DNA of 64,000 nucleotides from assembly GCF_038396675.1 (NCBI RefSeq), contig NC_088931.1, positions 5,682,001 through 5,746,000 of the forward strand, written 5' to 3'. Numbering within the stretch: position 1 is the stretch's first letter; each line of letters begins with the position of its first letter. Of this stretch, positions 21,611-34,830 are shown piece after piece. Below the pieces are notes generated by a model that saw nothing but the letters and a program-made list of their open reading frames with translations, ran no database searches and was not told the DNA's origin. Source of the stretch: Hydra vulgaris (taxonomy: Eukaryota > Cnidaria > Hydrozoa > Anthoathecata > Hydridae). Made by a program: the position numbers and the translations under genes.

Positions 21611-24180
21611 GAGTGCCATAATACCAAAAAATCAATAACGCCACGGTGAAAATTTGTCATAATGGTGAAGGACATGGTCATTAGAGGAAAGACCTAGTTA
21701 AAAAAACATTAAATATTAATTTAATACTTAAGCGTAGTTTTATGCGGTTATTAACACGTTAATTTGACATGTGTTACAAAACGCTATTTTGCATTTTTTA
21801 TTTATCAACTTTCGTACGCTACTATTGTTTTAAATTAACTTTATTGACTTTCATTTTATATTACATTATTTTAATTAACAATGTTTTTTTTCGCTCAGAC
21901 TTTTAAATACAATTTAACGTAAGTGTAATCATTAGTTTTTATGCATCGAAAAGAGACTTCGATATTTTTTTGCTACTAAACTTTACTATTAGCTATCAGA
22001 TTAACTATCCTCCAATACCGTCCAAACATTTGACTATGTAAATCTCATGTTAAATTTATGTGAATAGCCATGCATCATAAATATTTTGCTATTTATCGAC
22101 TTACATTAGTCAACATTGCAAACTTTATTCAACCTTAATTAAACGTAAATATTTATAAATTTGAAACCCACGCTTTAAATTTTTTAACATATACGTTTAT
22201 TTAACGTCGATCAAACGTTTACAATATTGACTAATATAAGTCGTTATTCTAAACGTTTAATCGACGTTTAATAAACGTTTATTATATATAATATAGTAAT
22301 AAAGCGATTGGTCAGAAAACTCACTTAACAGCTTAAGTCACGCGGTTTAAATAGGCATAATTAAAACGAAATTAAAAACCTATTAAAAATATTACTTTTT
22401 ATTGGCTAAATAATTAACTTAGACTTAAATGAGTTTTCTAGATTCACTTAATTCTTTCAACAACTTAATGGAAAACGACTGATAAATAAATAATAAACGA
22501 GTATCGGATGCGCCATTTTAATTCATGGAAGTTACTAACCTACTTCACTAATCTACCTTCCTAAATGCCAACAAATCAATGGCTTCCGATATTTTGTCTT
22601 AAGTTATTTTTTTATTTTTTTTTTTTATTTGTAAATTTTTAACTTGCAAAAACACGTCCGCTCGTTACAATAACTTTTTAAAAATTATTGATGGCGACAT
22701 TGACTCAGTTAAAAAATATGAGTTGCAGGTCCCTCGTTATGAAAGTCCTGCCGCAAAAACTTTTTTTATAAACAGTTTAAATTTATTTCGAAAACGCTAG
22801 TATGGTTGTGTAACAATAGGTATTCGTCTTGCAATAACCAAGAGGTTTAAATATTTATTTTTTATTTTAGATGCATTTTAGCTTAATTTAGTTACATTTG
22901 CTAAAGAAAATTGGTGGAACAGAGCTGGTAAAAACCACTGCATATGTTATGTCACGCAGTTACTAATTTTGTAATGTCAAAAATAAACATGGATGGTACA
23001 AGAAATTTCGGAAACTTCCATTCAAAAAATCCTCTTTATGTAAAGTTGTTTTGTGAAATTCCAATATTGATTTATTAAATTTAAAATCCTAACTATTTTA
23101 CCCTAGTTTATTGAGGTTACAAATTAGTTTACGAAATCAGACGATCAGAATAAGAATGTTTAAGATGATGTTGCACAAACAGGTGCATGATGAACAAGCG
23201 GTAGACAGTATTCTAGGAAGATTTTTGATAATGCATAAACCAGAGAAAACAGTAATCCAAAATATTTGTTTATCAGTTTATTAATTTTATTAGTAATCTT
23301 TGACTTAATGTAAACTTTTACTTGCTGCTAATTAGATTAAATTTAAAAATATTTAATAGAAATTATTACTATAAAATTTCCACTGGATAAAGATTGATCA
23401 TTTAATTTTTTTCAATTATCGAAACATAAACAAGTATAGTGCACAAACATTTTTTCTCTATATCCCCACTATATGAAAACGTTTTGTATAAGTTTATAAC
23501 TTTATGTATAGTTTTATAAAATAAAGTTATAGTATAAGTAGTATAGTATAAAAGTTTATAAACATATTATAATAGTTATAAAAAATATCAAAATTAAGAC
23601 CAGGTCTTTTATAACTATATCTTATTTATAAATTTCATTGCTTTTATGACTATATCTTATATATAAATTTCAAGACCTATATACCTCTGATTACTTATAT
23701 AAAGTTAAAAAGCTGTAACGTAATTTTAATTTATATTAGTTTTAAAACTTAAATAAACAGAAATTACGTTAACTAAATCAATGAAACTATTAGACAAGAT
23801 CTAAAAGTTTAGTATACGTTTATTTAGACCAAATCTAAACGCTTTATATACGTTAAGTAGACTAGATTTAAACGTAAATTAGACCAAATCTAAACGCTTT
23901 ATATACGTATAATAATCCTAAAATAGACGTCTAAAATACGTTTGAATATAGACATTTTATAGACGTTTGTTCTCAACGTTAATCTGGATTTCATTCAAAA
24001 CGGATAATCGATCAAATCTGAACGTTCTGTTAAAACGTTGTTTTGACGTTTAATAGACGTTTGTGTGTTTACTGGGTTAGTTTTTTTTTTTTTTTTTGAA
24101 GTTTAATAGAGTGGGTTTTTTTTTTGCTTTTTGGTTGCTCGTGTATTTTCTGCAATCGAAAACTTTATTGATTTAATTTT
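21611..24180. other. AT-rich stretch with MITE-like inverted repeats
   Basis: No gene. Arms at 22097-22152 and 22190-22244 are inverted (TTAGTCAACATTGCAAACTT against its diverged complement). AACGTTTA/TAAACGTT motifs repeat at 22190-22290 and 23760-24060. The latter block has a direct repeat (ACCAAATCTAAACGCTTTAT twice, near 23829 and 23883) and ends in GTTTACTGGGTTA at about 24077, a style of end also seen near 30745 and 57120. Confidence 0.5.
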
Positions 24181-25433
24181 ATTGCCTGCTACCGAGGCAG
24201 TCGAAGAACTTAAAGATGAATATAAAAAAAAAACCAAGACGAAGTCGCACAAGTATTAGAAAAAATTCGTGACGGTGAGAAAGTTGTCTATATTTAGTTG
24301 ACTGAAATCTGCGCTTTAATTTGCTAGTATTCTGAACATGTTTTGATCCTCGCCAGTAACTAAACTTTTGAAGAAATGGTATAATAAGTAAGAAGATGGC
24401 ATTAGTTAAAGCTACTGTAGATATTCCTGTATAAAAGATCATTTTTTTTTTCTGTTTTAACTTTGTTGCATGAAAAAATCAATAATTTCTCAGTTTGATT
24501 AACTTGTTTTTGGTTTAGTTGCTTCAAGGATATATTCAAGAAATTAACTTTTTTAACAAGAGAATCAATCAGAGACGTTTTAGAATTACATCCTTCGCAC
24601 ACATTTAGCAATGACTGGCGAGCATATGAATGTTTACCGCTTGGCCTGGTAAATAAATTGTATAATAAATTTCATTATCATTATTATTACTTAACTCATT
24701 GGTATGATCTTCAGTTGAATTATTATTCGTGTCATTACATTCTGTGCTTATACTTTTCAAAATTAAAAAGTTCGATTTCGGACAACGTTTATATAAACTC
24801 TTCTTGGCTTAATGTTAGTAGAATTATATCCCATATTTAAAGTAGGATCTTGATTAGCAATGGTAGGTGTTCCATCTACAAAATTCATCGAACAAACACG
24901 ATCACTGTTGCATGGATTCCATTGTTTCTTATTTTTACCTTCTCTTTTTAATAAAATTTTCTATTTTTCTCTTTCTCTAGAATTTCTTATAGAACTTGGA
25001 AAACAGTAAAGATTGAAAAGACGATTACAATCAAGTACTGATATTTAGGAAGTTTTTTTGACTTTTTACCCACACAATTAGAGTTCAGTAGCCGCCGCGC
25101 AAAATAGGAGAATTTAAGTTGGATTGGTGTATTCAATATGGTTACTTTTGATTTCGCAATATAATCACGTGATTCCGACTAGATGGATATATATATTGTA
25201 TACAATTTTAAATTAATGATTTAATTCAAATATATAAATTGAAAGTAATCATTTAATCATCAACATAATATTTAACTAATTTAAATTAATTTCAAAGTCT
25301 TTTACTTATTTTATATTATTATATATTATATAAATATTATATATACTAAACTTATGTAAATTTATATATTTGTTCAATATGATAACTGAAAAATCTATAT
25401 TTATTAAGGTAAATTGACTAATGAAAGTTTTTA
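24181..25433. other. AT-rich stretch with faint coding relics
   Basis: No intact gene. The minus strand about 24900-24420 holds coding-like pieces (GTPTIANQDPTLNMGYNS, NEIYYTIYLPGQAVNIHML, CEGCNSKTSLIDSLVKKVNF) in different frames. They may be the remains of a transposon's accessory ORF. Not recognised. Confidence 0.3.
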
Positions 25434-25655
25434 TGAGTGGTATTTGACATTAAAAGATACATCTTATCATGCAAAATATTGTAGATGCTTCGTGGATTTC
25501 AATGTTAAACTGTTTTGCAGCAAGTAAGCTTTAGCCAAAAAGATAAATAGATTAGTTGACACCATAGGAAAATTAAAGAAACAACGAAAATTATCATTAA
25601 AAATTGTTAAAAAAAAAGTTTCATGTAAAATTACTATTACTTTCACATGAACTAT
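25434..25655 (+). repeat. Repeat copy A, inverted relative to 29745-29935
   Basis: Contains WYLTLKDTSY and DFNVKLF in one frame, then GKLKKQRKLSLKIVKK in another. The minus-strand copy at 29935-29745 reads WYLTPKDTSYDSIYCRYCVD and DFNVELF. Both look like copies of one coding exon, perhaps Cys-containing. Confidence 0.65.
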
Positions 25656-25776
25656 CAAATAAAGGAAATAAAGTCAAATAAAGGAAAGAATCAAGAAATG
25701 GAGGGCTAACATTAGGCAACATGACAGCTCACTGAAAAATTGTATTAAAGAGACATGCAATAAACAAATATTTCAT

Positions 25777-27262
25777 CTAAAAAAATATCTCTGAGTCATT
25801 AAGATTTAAAATATTTGAATTAGAACCAAAATAGAGAGTTTTTTTTAAAGAACCAGAGGATGGTGCTGCAGATGCAGGGAGAATCATTGTCCACTTTTTG
25901 TTATTAATGCGACAAGCCATTTTAGTACATACAGATTTAAGAATGGAATGACATTGCGAACACTCTTCTAAAGATTTTGCTAGACATTCTTCTACACAAG
26001 AGCATTGCAGTTTGCAACGGTAAAACAGTTCTTTTTTTTGGAGCTTATATTTCTTTTTCTCCTCTAATTCACGATTTTTTTTTTGTTTTTTTCCTTCAAG
26101 ATAAGCCACTTTTGAAAACACATCTTGAGCCTCCATAGATCCTTGGGTTTAACCTGGTTTAATGAAAGTAAACTAGGCACTTCTGCTAAATTGAGGCTTT
26201 TCTCATATGATTCCTCAATGGATGATTGTGACATTTCCTATATTGATTTCCAATATTCGGCTGAACCATACCTTCCTTTTGTTTGGGCAACTTTGGACTG
26301 TGATCTTGGAGTTGTTGCCAAGAGTCCGTTTTTTGAGGTCACACTTCTTATTTTTTTAGGAGTAGAAGATTTTAGAGAAACATCATCAGTTTTATCAATA
26401 AGGAGAGCTGCTTGTTCAAATATATCTTGTTGCATATCATCAACATTAAGACCGTTCTTACTTTTACCAACTCTCTTAGCAACTGCTACGATATTGGCAG
26501 CGGATGCCCAAATGTTCCACATTGTTCCTAGGATATTCATGAATCTTTCTCAGTTTATTGTCTGGAAAGAGGAAAAGAGATCATCTTGCGTGTTATTATA
26601 ATATCGATGAAGCTGTTGATTTGGTGGTTGGTCTAGTAGCTGTGTGACTTCAGTAGTATCAAGCGGAGACACAAATAAATTGATTTGCTTTTCACGCAAA
26701 AAATTAAAAACTTTAAAGTCAAACCGCAACAAATGACCATCTGATAGAAGCACAATTGGTCGCTCTATACATTGTTTGGTAAGATGTTTATCAAGTTTCT
26801 TATACGCAGCCAATAATGAATATTTATCTTGCGAACCACTCTCTGTCGTGGAGATCATCAAATTTTTTATGTTACTGACAGCCTTTTGTGGTGCCATCTG
26901 CCTCGTTATGCCTTTGCCAGCAAATATTACCTGACACAATGAAACCTCTCCAAAAAATATAAATATTATTTCATATAAATATTATATTAAAGTCTAAATA
27001 TTATATTTGACTTTTTAAAAATATAAAACTAAAAAAGCCACAAATTTAGTTGTGAAAAGTTGTTTAGTTGGCTCAACTGATAATGAAACAAATGGGTATA
27101 TAGTTATGCACTCTCCGTTTTCGTGAATCATTTTTTTACATGTCTCTCCTTTGCCAGCATAAACTAACCCAGTGGCAGTACCATCTACACCGTAGTTTAA
27201 AAACTGTGGTGTTTCATCATGATTGAATACTCTTTCTGTTGCAATATCACCAACCCATATAC
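25777..27262 (-). pseudogene. pogo/Tigger-like DDE transposase, broken
   Basis: Minus strand, in order. 27262-27040: ERVFNHDETPQFLNYGVDG, carrying the first catalytic Asp (HDETP). 26940-26550: CQVIFAGKGITRQMAP, TTESGSQDKYSLLAAYKK, IVLLSDGHLLRFDFKV (second Asp) and VTQLLDQ (third Asp). 26540-26238: a linker region. 26136-25777: a Lys-rich tail containing several cysteines. Breaks: TGA at 26550-26552 in an otherwise continuous frame, TAG near 26238, a frame change before 26136, and an intron or insertion of about 100 bp between 27040 and 26945. A poly-T run at 27264-27282 cuts off the N-terminal DNA-binding half. It is a different pogo lineage from the element at 39583-42687. Confidence 0.8.
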
Positions 27263-27399
27263 CATTTTTTTTTTTTTTTTTATAGTTCTACATTATACTA
27301 CAAGTAATCTGTTCATCAGCTAAAACGTCATGGAAAAAAAAAGTTGTAAAATTAATAATATAATTATGTTAAATAAATTATCAACGTACAAAACATATA

Positions 27400-27545
27400 A
27401 ACTTATTCAAGAATATAGGAAGATCTAAATTATTGCGATAACAATTGGCTAAAAAAAATTGAGTTTTATCTGTATTGAAGTTCACCAGCCACTGTTAGCC
27501 CCATGCTGTAGCGTAAGTGAGATCCTTTTCAATAGAATGAGTTGC
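27400..27545 (-). pseudogene. Jockey-like LINE fragment
   Basis: The minus strand reads SIEKDLTYATAWG, a stop, then QWLVNFNTDKTQFFLANCY. This matches LEKDLTSAKAWGSQWLVNF in the LINE at 3041-4372, so it is another fragment of the same family. Confidence 0.8.
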
Positions 27546-27654
27546 CTAGTCATAAAAACAGAGACACAAGCAAAACCAATGCATTGAGTCAAGATGATCT
27601 AGCATTCAACTACCTTAACTGGAAACATTGTATTAAAAATACATCTGCGCCAAC

Positions 27655-27966
27655 CTAATAGGTGAAGAAGGGGTGCGAAGCTGGTCAACAGATAGAATTT
27701 GTTTACCCCTTAAGTCTTTGCCTAGGAGGCCTTCTACAAGACAGTAGCCGGATGCATTTAACATCTGCCCAAGATGAGTATTTTTATCGAGACACCATCT
27801 CTAGCCTTTACTCAACCAAGAGCCCCAAGGCAGGAGGTGTTTTAAGTCGGAGTTGGCATCTCCTAGCCTTTGCCTAAAAAGGCGTATCCTACAAGGCAGC
27901 AGGACATGAAGCAGATTGTACTGGGTTACATGTTACCAGTAGCAGGATAACCTGACCTGACCTGAC
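27655..27966. repeat. GC-richer repeat unit, SINE-like
   Basis: About 310 bp of clearly different composition. Related segments occur twice inside (CCTTTGCCTAGGAGGCCTTC near 27717 and CCTTTGCCTAAAAAGGC near 27864), and it ends in AACCTGACCTGACCTGACAC, a three-unit tail. A short tandem tail suggests a SINE or LINE-mobilised unit. I found no clear A/B box, and a 71-codon ORF inside is probably chance. Confidence 0.4.
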
Positions 27967-28149
27967 ACAACAGCATCAAATACTGGGGCTACAACTGCAG
28001 GCTGTGTTTCAATCCAAAATGTATTGAACAGGCCACTTCTATGACTTGCTTGAAGTGATGAAGTCTATGAAGTGATGAAGTCTATGAAGTAACAAAGGAC
28101 CAGTAAGTAGTTTGTCAATAATACTTCAGCAAAAAATACAAAATTTGTG

Positions 28150-28815
28150 ATGTTTTCCTTAACTTCTTTTTCAATAACTATTAAAGCCAAGCATTAGGGA
28201 ATTCTGTTTTAGCGTTTTTGTGATAGTATACGGCAGCTGCATTGTAATATAAAATATTAAAATAATTTCCAATAATTGGAACAAAAAAGGATTTATCATT
28301 ACGACAAGTAAGAAAAGAATAAAACCATGAAGCAAAACCAGCTTTCTCGCTACCCTTTGAATGAAATGCTTTACATGTGGTACGAACTACCCTTACAGCA
28401 TCATTTATATAACCACTAAAATCAAAAACGGTTTCAAAATAATTTTGTAGCAGAATTTTTGAAAAGAATCCAAAACCTTATTAGTTACAGAACAAATGAA
28501 AAAAAATTACTCATGTTCTTCATATTGTTTTTTACTTTTAAAGAAAGCAAACCCCAGTTATTAATTGCAATAGGGAAAGATTTTTGTCTTAATGCTTTTA
28601 ACTGTGGGTTAAAAAAGATGGTTAACTGAAGAAAGATCAGGCATTGTTGGTTTAATTGATGTTATAAACTTAGCAAAACCAATTTATTTTTCCATAACTG
28701 AGTCGCTCACAACGACACAAATGTTATCTACTATGCTGGTAAAGTTCTGCAAGACAGTTGCTGCATCTTTTGCAGAACCACTTCTGACAAACCGAAAAAT
28801 GAAGTCTTCCCAATT
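28150..28815 (-). pseudogene. Relic of an unrecognised transposon ORF
   Basis: The minus strand reads as coding with only a few lesions. The pieces in order are FVRSGSAKDAATVLQNFTSI, VDNICVVVSDSVMEK, FITSIKPTMPDLSSVNHLF, INNWGLLSLKVKN, then YINDAVRVVRTTCKAFHSKG, ASWFYSFLTCRNDKSFF and IIGNYFNILYYNAAAVYYH, ending near NAWL. Stops (TAA/TAA types) and at least one frame change break it. The final NYFNILYYNAAAVYYH pattern resembles repeated ORFs seen in cnidarian transposons, but I cannot assign a family or reaction. Confidence 0.45.
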
Positions 28816-29583
28816 ATTGTTATAATTTGAAAGATTTGATGTTTACTATATTTTTGAGTACGCTGACCATGCAAATATTGCCTACATTAGAGCAGGAAAA
28901 CAAATTATGTAGGCAATATATAGGCAAACAATTACCTATATTATTTTATTTGTCAAATTACTTTCAAGCATTGCTTCAGCAACTTGAAATTCACCTATAA
29001 TTAAAGCTTCTTATGTTAACCAACATTTTACAGCAGCTGAGGGCAGTCTAAATATGTTCTTATTTGGTATTTTAGTTAATACTATTTTATGAATTCATTA
29101 ACACTGATCATACTCTATAAACGTATTGAAAGTAGTTTCATTATAGTTTCTCGAATGTCATTACTGTATTCGACATTTTCAAAAGTTACTACTTCCTTAT
29201 AAAAAATATATTTTGAAGTTCTTGGTTCTCTTTTTTTAAAATAATTGTCTTACTATAAAGAATTTCTTTCTCTAAACTTATAAGATTTTGTTGTTTTTAA
29301 TATAATTGGTTTTATTTTGCAAAAAAAAAAATTTAAGTTACAATTTTTTTTTGAAGCTATTTATGTATTCAGAAATGCTTAAACCTGATTTTTTAAAGTT
29401 TAATTTAATACCTGTTATTTTGTTGTGATACTTTACATTTTATTTTGTTTTTTAGATTTGTAAGATAAAGCATTTTTAAATCCATCACTAATGCAATTTT
29501 TTTTAATTCTTATTTCTATTTTGAGCATTTTTTTATTTTTCACTGATTAGGATTGTTTCTATTAGAACTTCAGATGCGTTCAC

Positions 29584-29745
29584 TTTGATATTAGAAAAAT
29601 TTGTCACGTAAAAAGATGTGATGTAAAAAGATTTCATTTTGTTATTAGAAAAATTTTGTTATTAGAAAAAAGATTTCACTTTGTTATTAGAAAAATTTGT
29701 CACGTAAAAAGATGTTTGTAAAAAGATTTCATTTAAAAACAATGA
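29584..29745. repeat. Local tandem duplication (about 97 bp)
   Basis: TTAGAAAAATTTGTCACGTA occurs at about 29591 and 29688, each followed by AAAAAGATG, with a shorter internal duplicate of TTTTGTTATTAGAAAAA between them. Confidence 0.75.
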
Positions 29746-29935
29746 TAATTTTTTATTTTTAAGTCTTTTCTTTAACTTTCTGATGATGTCAACTAATTTA
29801 TTTATCTTTTTGGCCAAAGCTTATTGCATCAGAACAGTTCAACATTAAAATCTACACAATACCTACAATATATTGAATCATAGGAGGTATCTTTTGGTGT
29901 TAAATACCAATTATATCCAAAAATAAAGAACGTTT
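29745..29935 (-). repeat. Repeat copy B, inverted relative to 25434-25655
   Basis: The minus strand shares long stretches with copy A, for example GCCAAAAAGATAAATA and TTAGTTGACA. The reading frame WYLTPKDTSYDSIYCRYCVD is better kept here than in copy A. Confidence 0.65.
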
Positions 29936-31539
29936 AAAAAATCTCAACTAAAAAACAAAAACTCAAACTATTGAACCACAATAAAACATTTATAAATCTT
30001 ATGCACATAATAAATAAATAGTTGCCGAATCTATTTTTATGTACTGACGAATGAATTGTCTAAATTTAAATAAAACTTAAACATTTATAATCAAATAACT
30101 TCATCAAGTCAAAAAAAAAGTGACGTCTCCAAATAAATTAATGTTGTACATTCTTTTCTAAATAAAAAAAATACAACTACATGTATGTATACTATTGATT
30201 TTCATGGATGGGCTTTAATTGGTTGACGCCTACATAATTTTTCGCGTTTTTTAAACAAAGTTTTGCAAATACAAACGATGATTTTTTCTCTGCAATAAAA
30301 AGTCACGTGACAAGGGATTATACTCCAACTAACAATTTGTTATTTTTTATGATTTGAATCAAGATGCTTTAATTAATTTTTATTAAAGCTCCTTGGTTTG
30401 AATATATTTAAAAGACGTTATGTTACTTCGGTTTAAAAGGCATCTTAGAATCACGTTTTTTTAGATTTGAATTCTAAACTTTAAGAAAGACAGTTTATTT
30501 CAACATCAGAAAATCATTTAAAAAGCATACTTTTAAAACGTTTTTTCAACATTTTTTACTAGGAACATGGCGTACTTTATAAAGTACGCTATGACTAGGA
30601 ATATAACACGTATTTTTAATACGCGTTAATGACGTCTTTTTAAAACATATAAAATTGGCATTTTATACTATTACAAGACGTCGTTTATACAACTTTAATA
30701 TGCGTATTTGAAACGTTAAAAAAACGTAGTTATGAATGCTGGGTTACTACATACAACCATTCTAAATTATATTCTTTAATTTATTGAATTGTTTTAAATG
30801 AGGAAATTCGTTGCGTCAAAATAAAATTTGAACTATTTGTCATTTATAAAATTATTTAGGCGACTACAATTAAAGATTATAAGTCGCATACGTTCGTTAA
30901 AGGATCATTTAAAATAACCCTATTAAAAAAAAGATTTTACATAAACCAAGTTTTTTTTGCTAAAACAGACATTTGTTTTCAAAACATTTGTAAATAATAA
31001 AGTGAATTGAGTGAGTATAATTAAGATTGGATGGTTTTTTTAAACTAAAATTATCTGTAATGACTCAAAAGTAGCTGTTGACCTAATAAAACATTTAATC
31101 GCATTTACAGTTATGGTTATACGATATAAGTTAAGCTTATATGGCTGAAAACAAACTTTACACTTTAAAGTAATCCAGGTAAGAAATTTAAACAATTAAA
31201 GAAAGTTTTTTTGACTGATCACATTAAATTTTTCTGAAGAAATCTTTTTAAGCAAAATAAAAAAAAGTTGCGCGTATTTATACAAATTTATTTTATATTT
31301 ATTTGCATATGCATACAAAGATTTTTTTTTCTTTTTTGTAGCATAATTATTCACTTAATTGAAAAATTGTTGGGAAGCATTGTTGAGTAAATATAAAGAT
31401 AAAGCTGTGCAAATATAACGTGAATATATTACAAAGTAACTTAGCAATTTACATTTAAAACGATTTACATGCAACACTTGTTCTTCTTCGTTTGTGTTAA
31501 AACAAATTATTAAATATTAAAATAATTTTATTAGACAGA
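29936..31539. other. AT-rich region upstream of the transporter
   Basis: No gene. A perfect 20-bp palindrome, GCGTACTTTATAAAGTACGC, lies at 30570-30589, flanked by direct copies of ACTAGGAA. The surrounding block with ACGT-rich motifs ends in AATGCTGGGTTACTACA near 30745, a MITE-like end. 30760-31540 would hold the transporter promoter, but no clear element can be named. Confidence 0.45.
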
Positions 31540-31546
31540 CTTTTGA

Positions 31547-31563
31547 CATAGTAGTCTTTGTAG
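31547..31563 (+). promoter_or_regulatory. Possible 3' splice site just before the MFS start
   Basis: GTAGTCTTTGTAG ends at 31563, two bases before the ATG at 31566. A splice acceptor so close to the start fits either a 5'UTR intron or spliced-leader trans-splicing, which is known in Hydra. This is inference. Confidence 0.35.
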
Positions 31564-31565
31564 CA

Positions 31566-32993
31566 ATGGTAAGTAAAAATAACCAAAAGTCACTTCTTAT
31601 GTTTTCATTCTTCATCAGAATGTTTTTTTGCGGAGTAGAATATTCAGTCATTTTGCCTTCCGTTATACCTTATATGAAAAGTTTGCATTCCAGCAATTTA
31701 AAAATAGGGGTTGCTGTCGGTATTTACCCATTTGCTTCAATGTTTGCTTTACCCGTGTTTGGTTTTCTTTATGATAAAACTAAAAGACTGAAAGAAATCA
31801 TGCTTCTTCAAAACTTTTTTCAAATATCTGGCAATTTGCTATACGCCTTACATTACTCAGAGTATTTTCCTATTGCTGGGCGATTTGTAGCTGGTCTGGG
31901 AGATGGGTTTTCAGCATGCGCTATTGGTGAAATGACATACATTTATTCAAACTCTAAAAGAGTGGGTATGATGTCAATAATAGAATCTGGAAGAGTTTTT
32001 GGGTTGATTATTGGACCTGCTTTAAATGTTTTTATTTCTAATCGTTCGGTTGTCATAGATCATTGGATATTGGATTATAAAACATTGCCTGGTGTATCTA
32101 TGGCTTTTGGTTGGTTTTTGATGAGCTTTATTACCATTTTTTGCGTTACCAATATATCTTTAAGGGAATCTGAAGCGGTCAAATATTTATCTCTTTCTGA
32201 AATAAAGCAAGAAGAAAACGAAAGTGCAGTTAATTATCCAAATCACAATTACGATTTTTTACAACAAGAAGACATATTCGAACCACAAAACACTACATAT
32301 AATACTGATAACTCCTTGAAAAAAAAACATTCAATAAAGGAGTATTTGTTAAGTGCTAAAAATTCAATCTTATCATTAGAGTTTTTAGTAATTTTTTACA
32401 CAGACTTTATTTTATGGTTTATTCAAACGCAGTTTGAAGTTTTGCTTCCTTACATTACCGAAATTGAGTACGGTTGGACTCCCATACAAACTAGTGGAAT
32501 ATACATTGGTGGTGGAATTCTCTTGTTAGTGATTTTCTTTTTGATTTTTATTCTTTCTCCCAAGTACCCAGTTCATGACGTTAAACTGCTACTTTTTTCT
32601 ATGGCTCTTACTCAAGTTTCGTTGTTACTTGTAATATTTGAAAGTGTTCCAAAGTTAATGTATCAAAAAGTTATTATTTTCTCCATAATATGTTTACTAG
32701 TTTTTACTTCGATACCTTTTAACTTAGTATGTTCAAGAAATTTGTTTACAAGAATGTTTCCAGAACAAAATCAAGGAATTATTCAAGGCGTGTACTCCTC
32801 TGCTTCAAGATTTTCAATGATTGGAGGACCTATATTAATTAGTTTAGTCTTTGGACACAGAAAATTATATGGAGCAATTGCTTCAGTTTCATGTTTATTT
32901 GGTATAGTTTTGTTACTTTGTTCAACAAATCGAATTAAAAAAAAAGAGCAAGATATGATTGCTCGTATGAAGGAAAGAATATCAAATGATTAA
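31566..32993 (+). CDS. MFS transporter, MFSD8/CLN7-like, intact single exon
   Basis: A 475-residue multi-pass membrane protein of the major facilitator superfamily, probably moving a small solute across an endolysosomal or plasma membrane; the substrate cannot be read from sequence. About 11-12 hydrophobic segments are visible. The loop after TM2 carries FGFLYDKTKRLKE, the MFS motif A pattern (G-x3-D-K-x-x-K/R). AGRFVAGLGDGFSACAIGE follows near residue 110, like the ARGLLGIGAG region of MFSD8. The central cytosolic loop (about residues 195-265) is polar and acidic, separating two six-helix halves. The C-terminus is short and charged (RIKKKEQDMIARMKERI). The start context AGCAATGG is good and no upstream in-frame ATG is closer. 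No introns and no lesions occur, unlike everything around it. A lineage-specific or retrocopied gene is possible. Orthology to MFSD8 proper is uncertain. Confidence 0.9.
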   Translation: MVSKNNQKSLLMFSFFIRMFFCGVEYSVILPSVIPYMKSLHSSNLKIGVAVGIYPFASMFALPVFGFLYDKTKRLKEIMLLQNFFQISGNLLYALHYSEYFPIAGRFVAGLGDGFSACAIGEMTYIYSNSKRVGMMSIIESGRVFGLIIGPALNVFISNRSVVIDHWILDYKTLPGVSMAFGWFLMSFITIFCVTNISLRESEAVKYLSLSEIKQEENESAVNYPNHNYDFLQQEDIFEPQNTTYNTDNSLKKKHSIKEYLLSAKNSILSLEFLVIFYTDFILWFIQTQFEVLLPYITEIEYGWTPIQTSGIYIGGGILLLVIFFLIFILSPKYPVHDVKLLLFSMALTQVSLLLVIFESVPKLMYQKVIIFSIICLLVFTSIPFNLVCSRNLFTRMFPEQNQGIIQGVYSSASRFSMIGGPILISLVFGHRKLYGAIASVSCLFGIVLLLCSTNRIKKKEQDMIARMKERISND

Positions 32994-33278
32994 GTTTTAT
33001 CTATTCTAATATAATAATTATTGTAACACTACTAATAATACTAATATTGTTATACTATTATTAATGATAATCCCATTTTTACTGTTAACAGTGTTAATAT
33101 TAACAGTATTAATATTAATAATAACAATATTTATATAAAAATTAATCATTATTAAAAGTATTATACTGTTTGGTGTTGTTTCGAACATTGTCAATGATAG
33201 CATTAGGATGTTTAATTTTTTATTATTATTTATTTCGTCGCATAAAGACTTATAAATTAAAAATAACTTTATTTAAAA

Positions 33279-33284
33279 AATAAA
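33279..33284 (+). terminator. AATAAA polyadenylation signal candidate
   Basis: AATAAA about 285 bp after the transporter stop codon. In such AT-rich DNA this match may be chance. Confidence 0.3.
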
Positions 33285-33381
33285 TAATCTAAAGTTTGAA
33301 TACAAAGTTCAACGTATGTTAATACGTTGCGACAATAACAGAGTTAAGGTATAACAATAATTGTTAAAAGAAATGCGGGAG

Positions 33382-34830
<1,449 letters not shown>

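Noticed and set aside
26125-26601. 158-codon plus-strand ORF
   Set aside because: It is antisense to the pogo transposase relic, whose minus-strand frame carries recognisable motifs on both sides.
27662-27877. 71-codon ORF in the GC-richer unit
   Set aside because: Internal repeats and the tandem tail indicate a retroposed non-coding unit; there is no domain and no start context of note.
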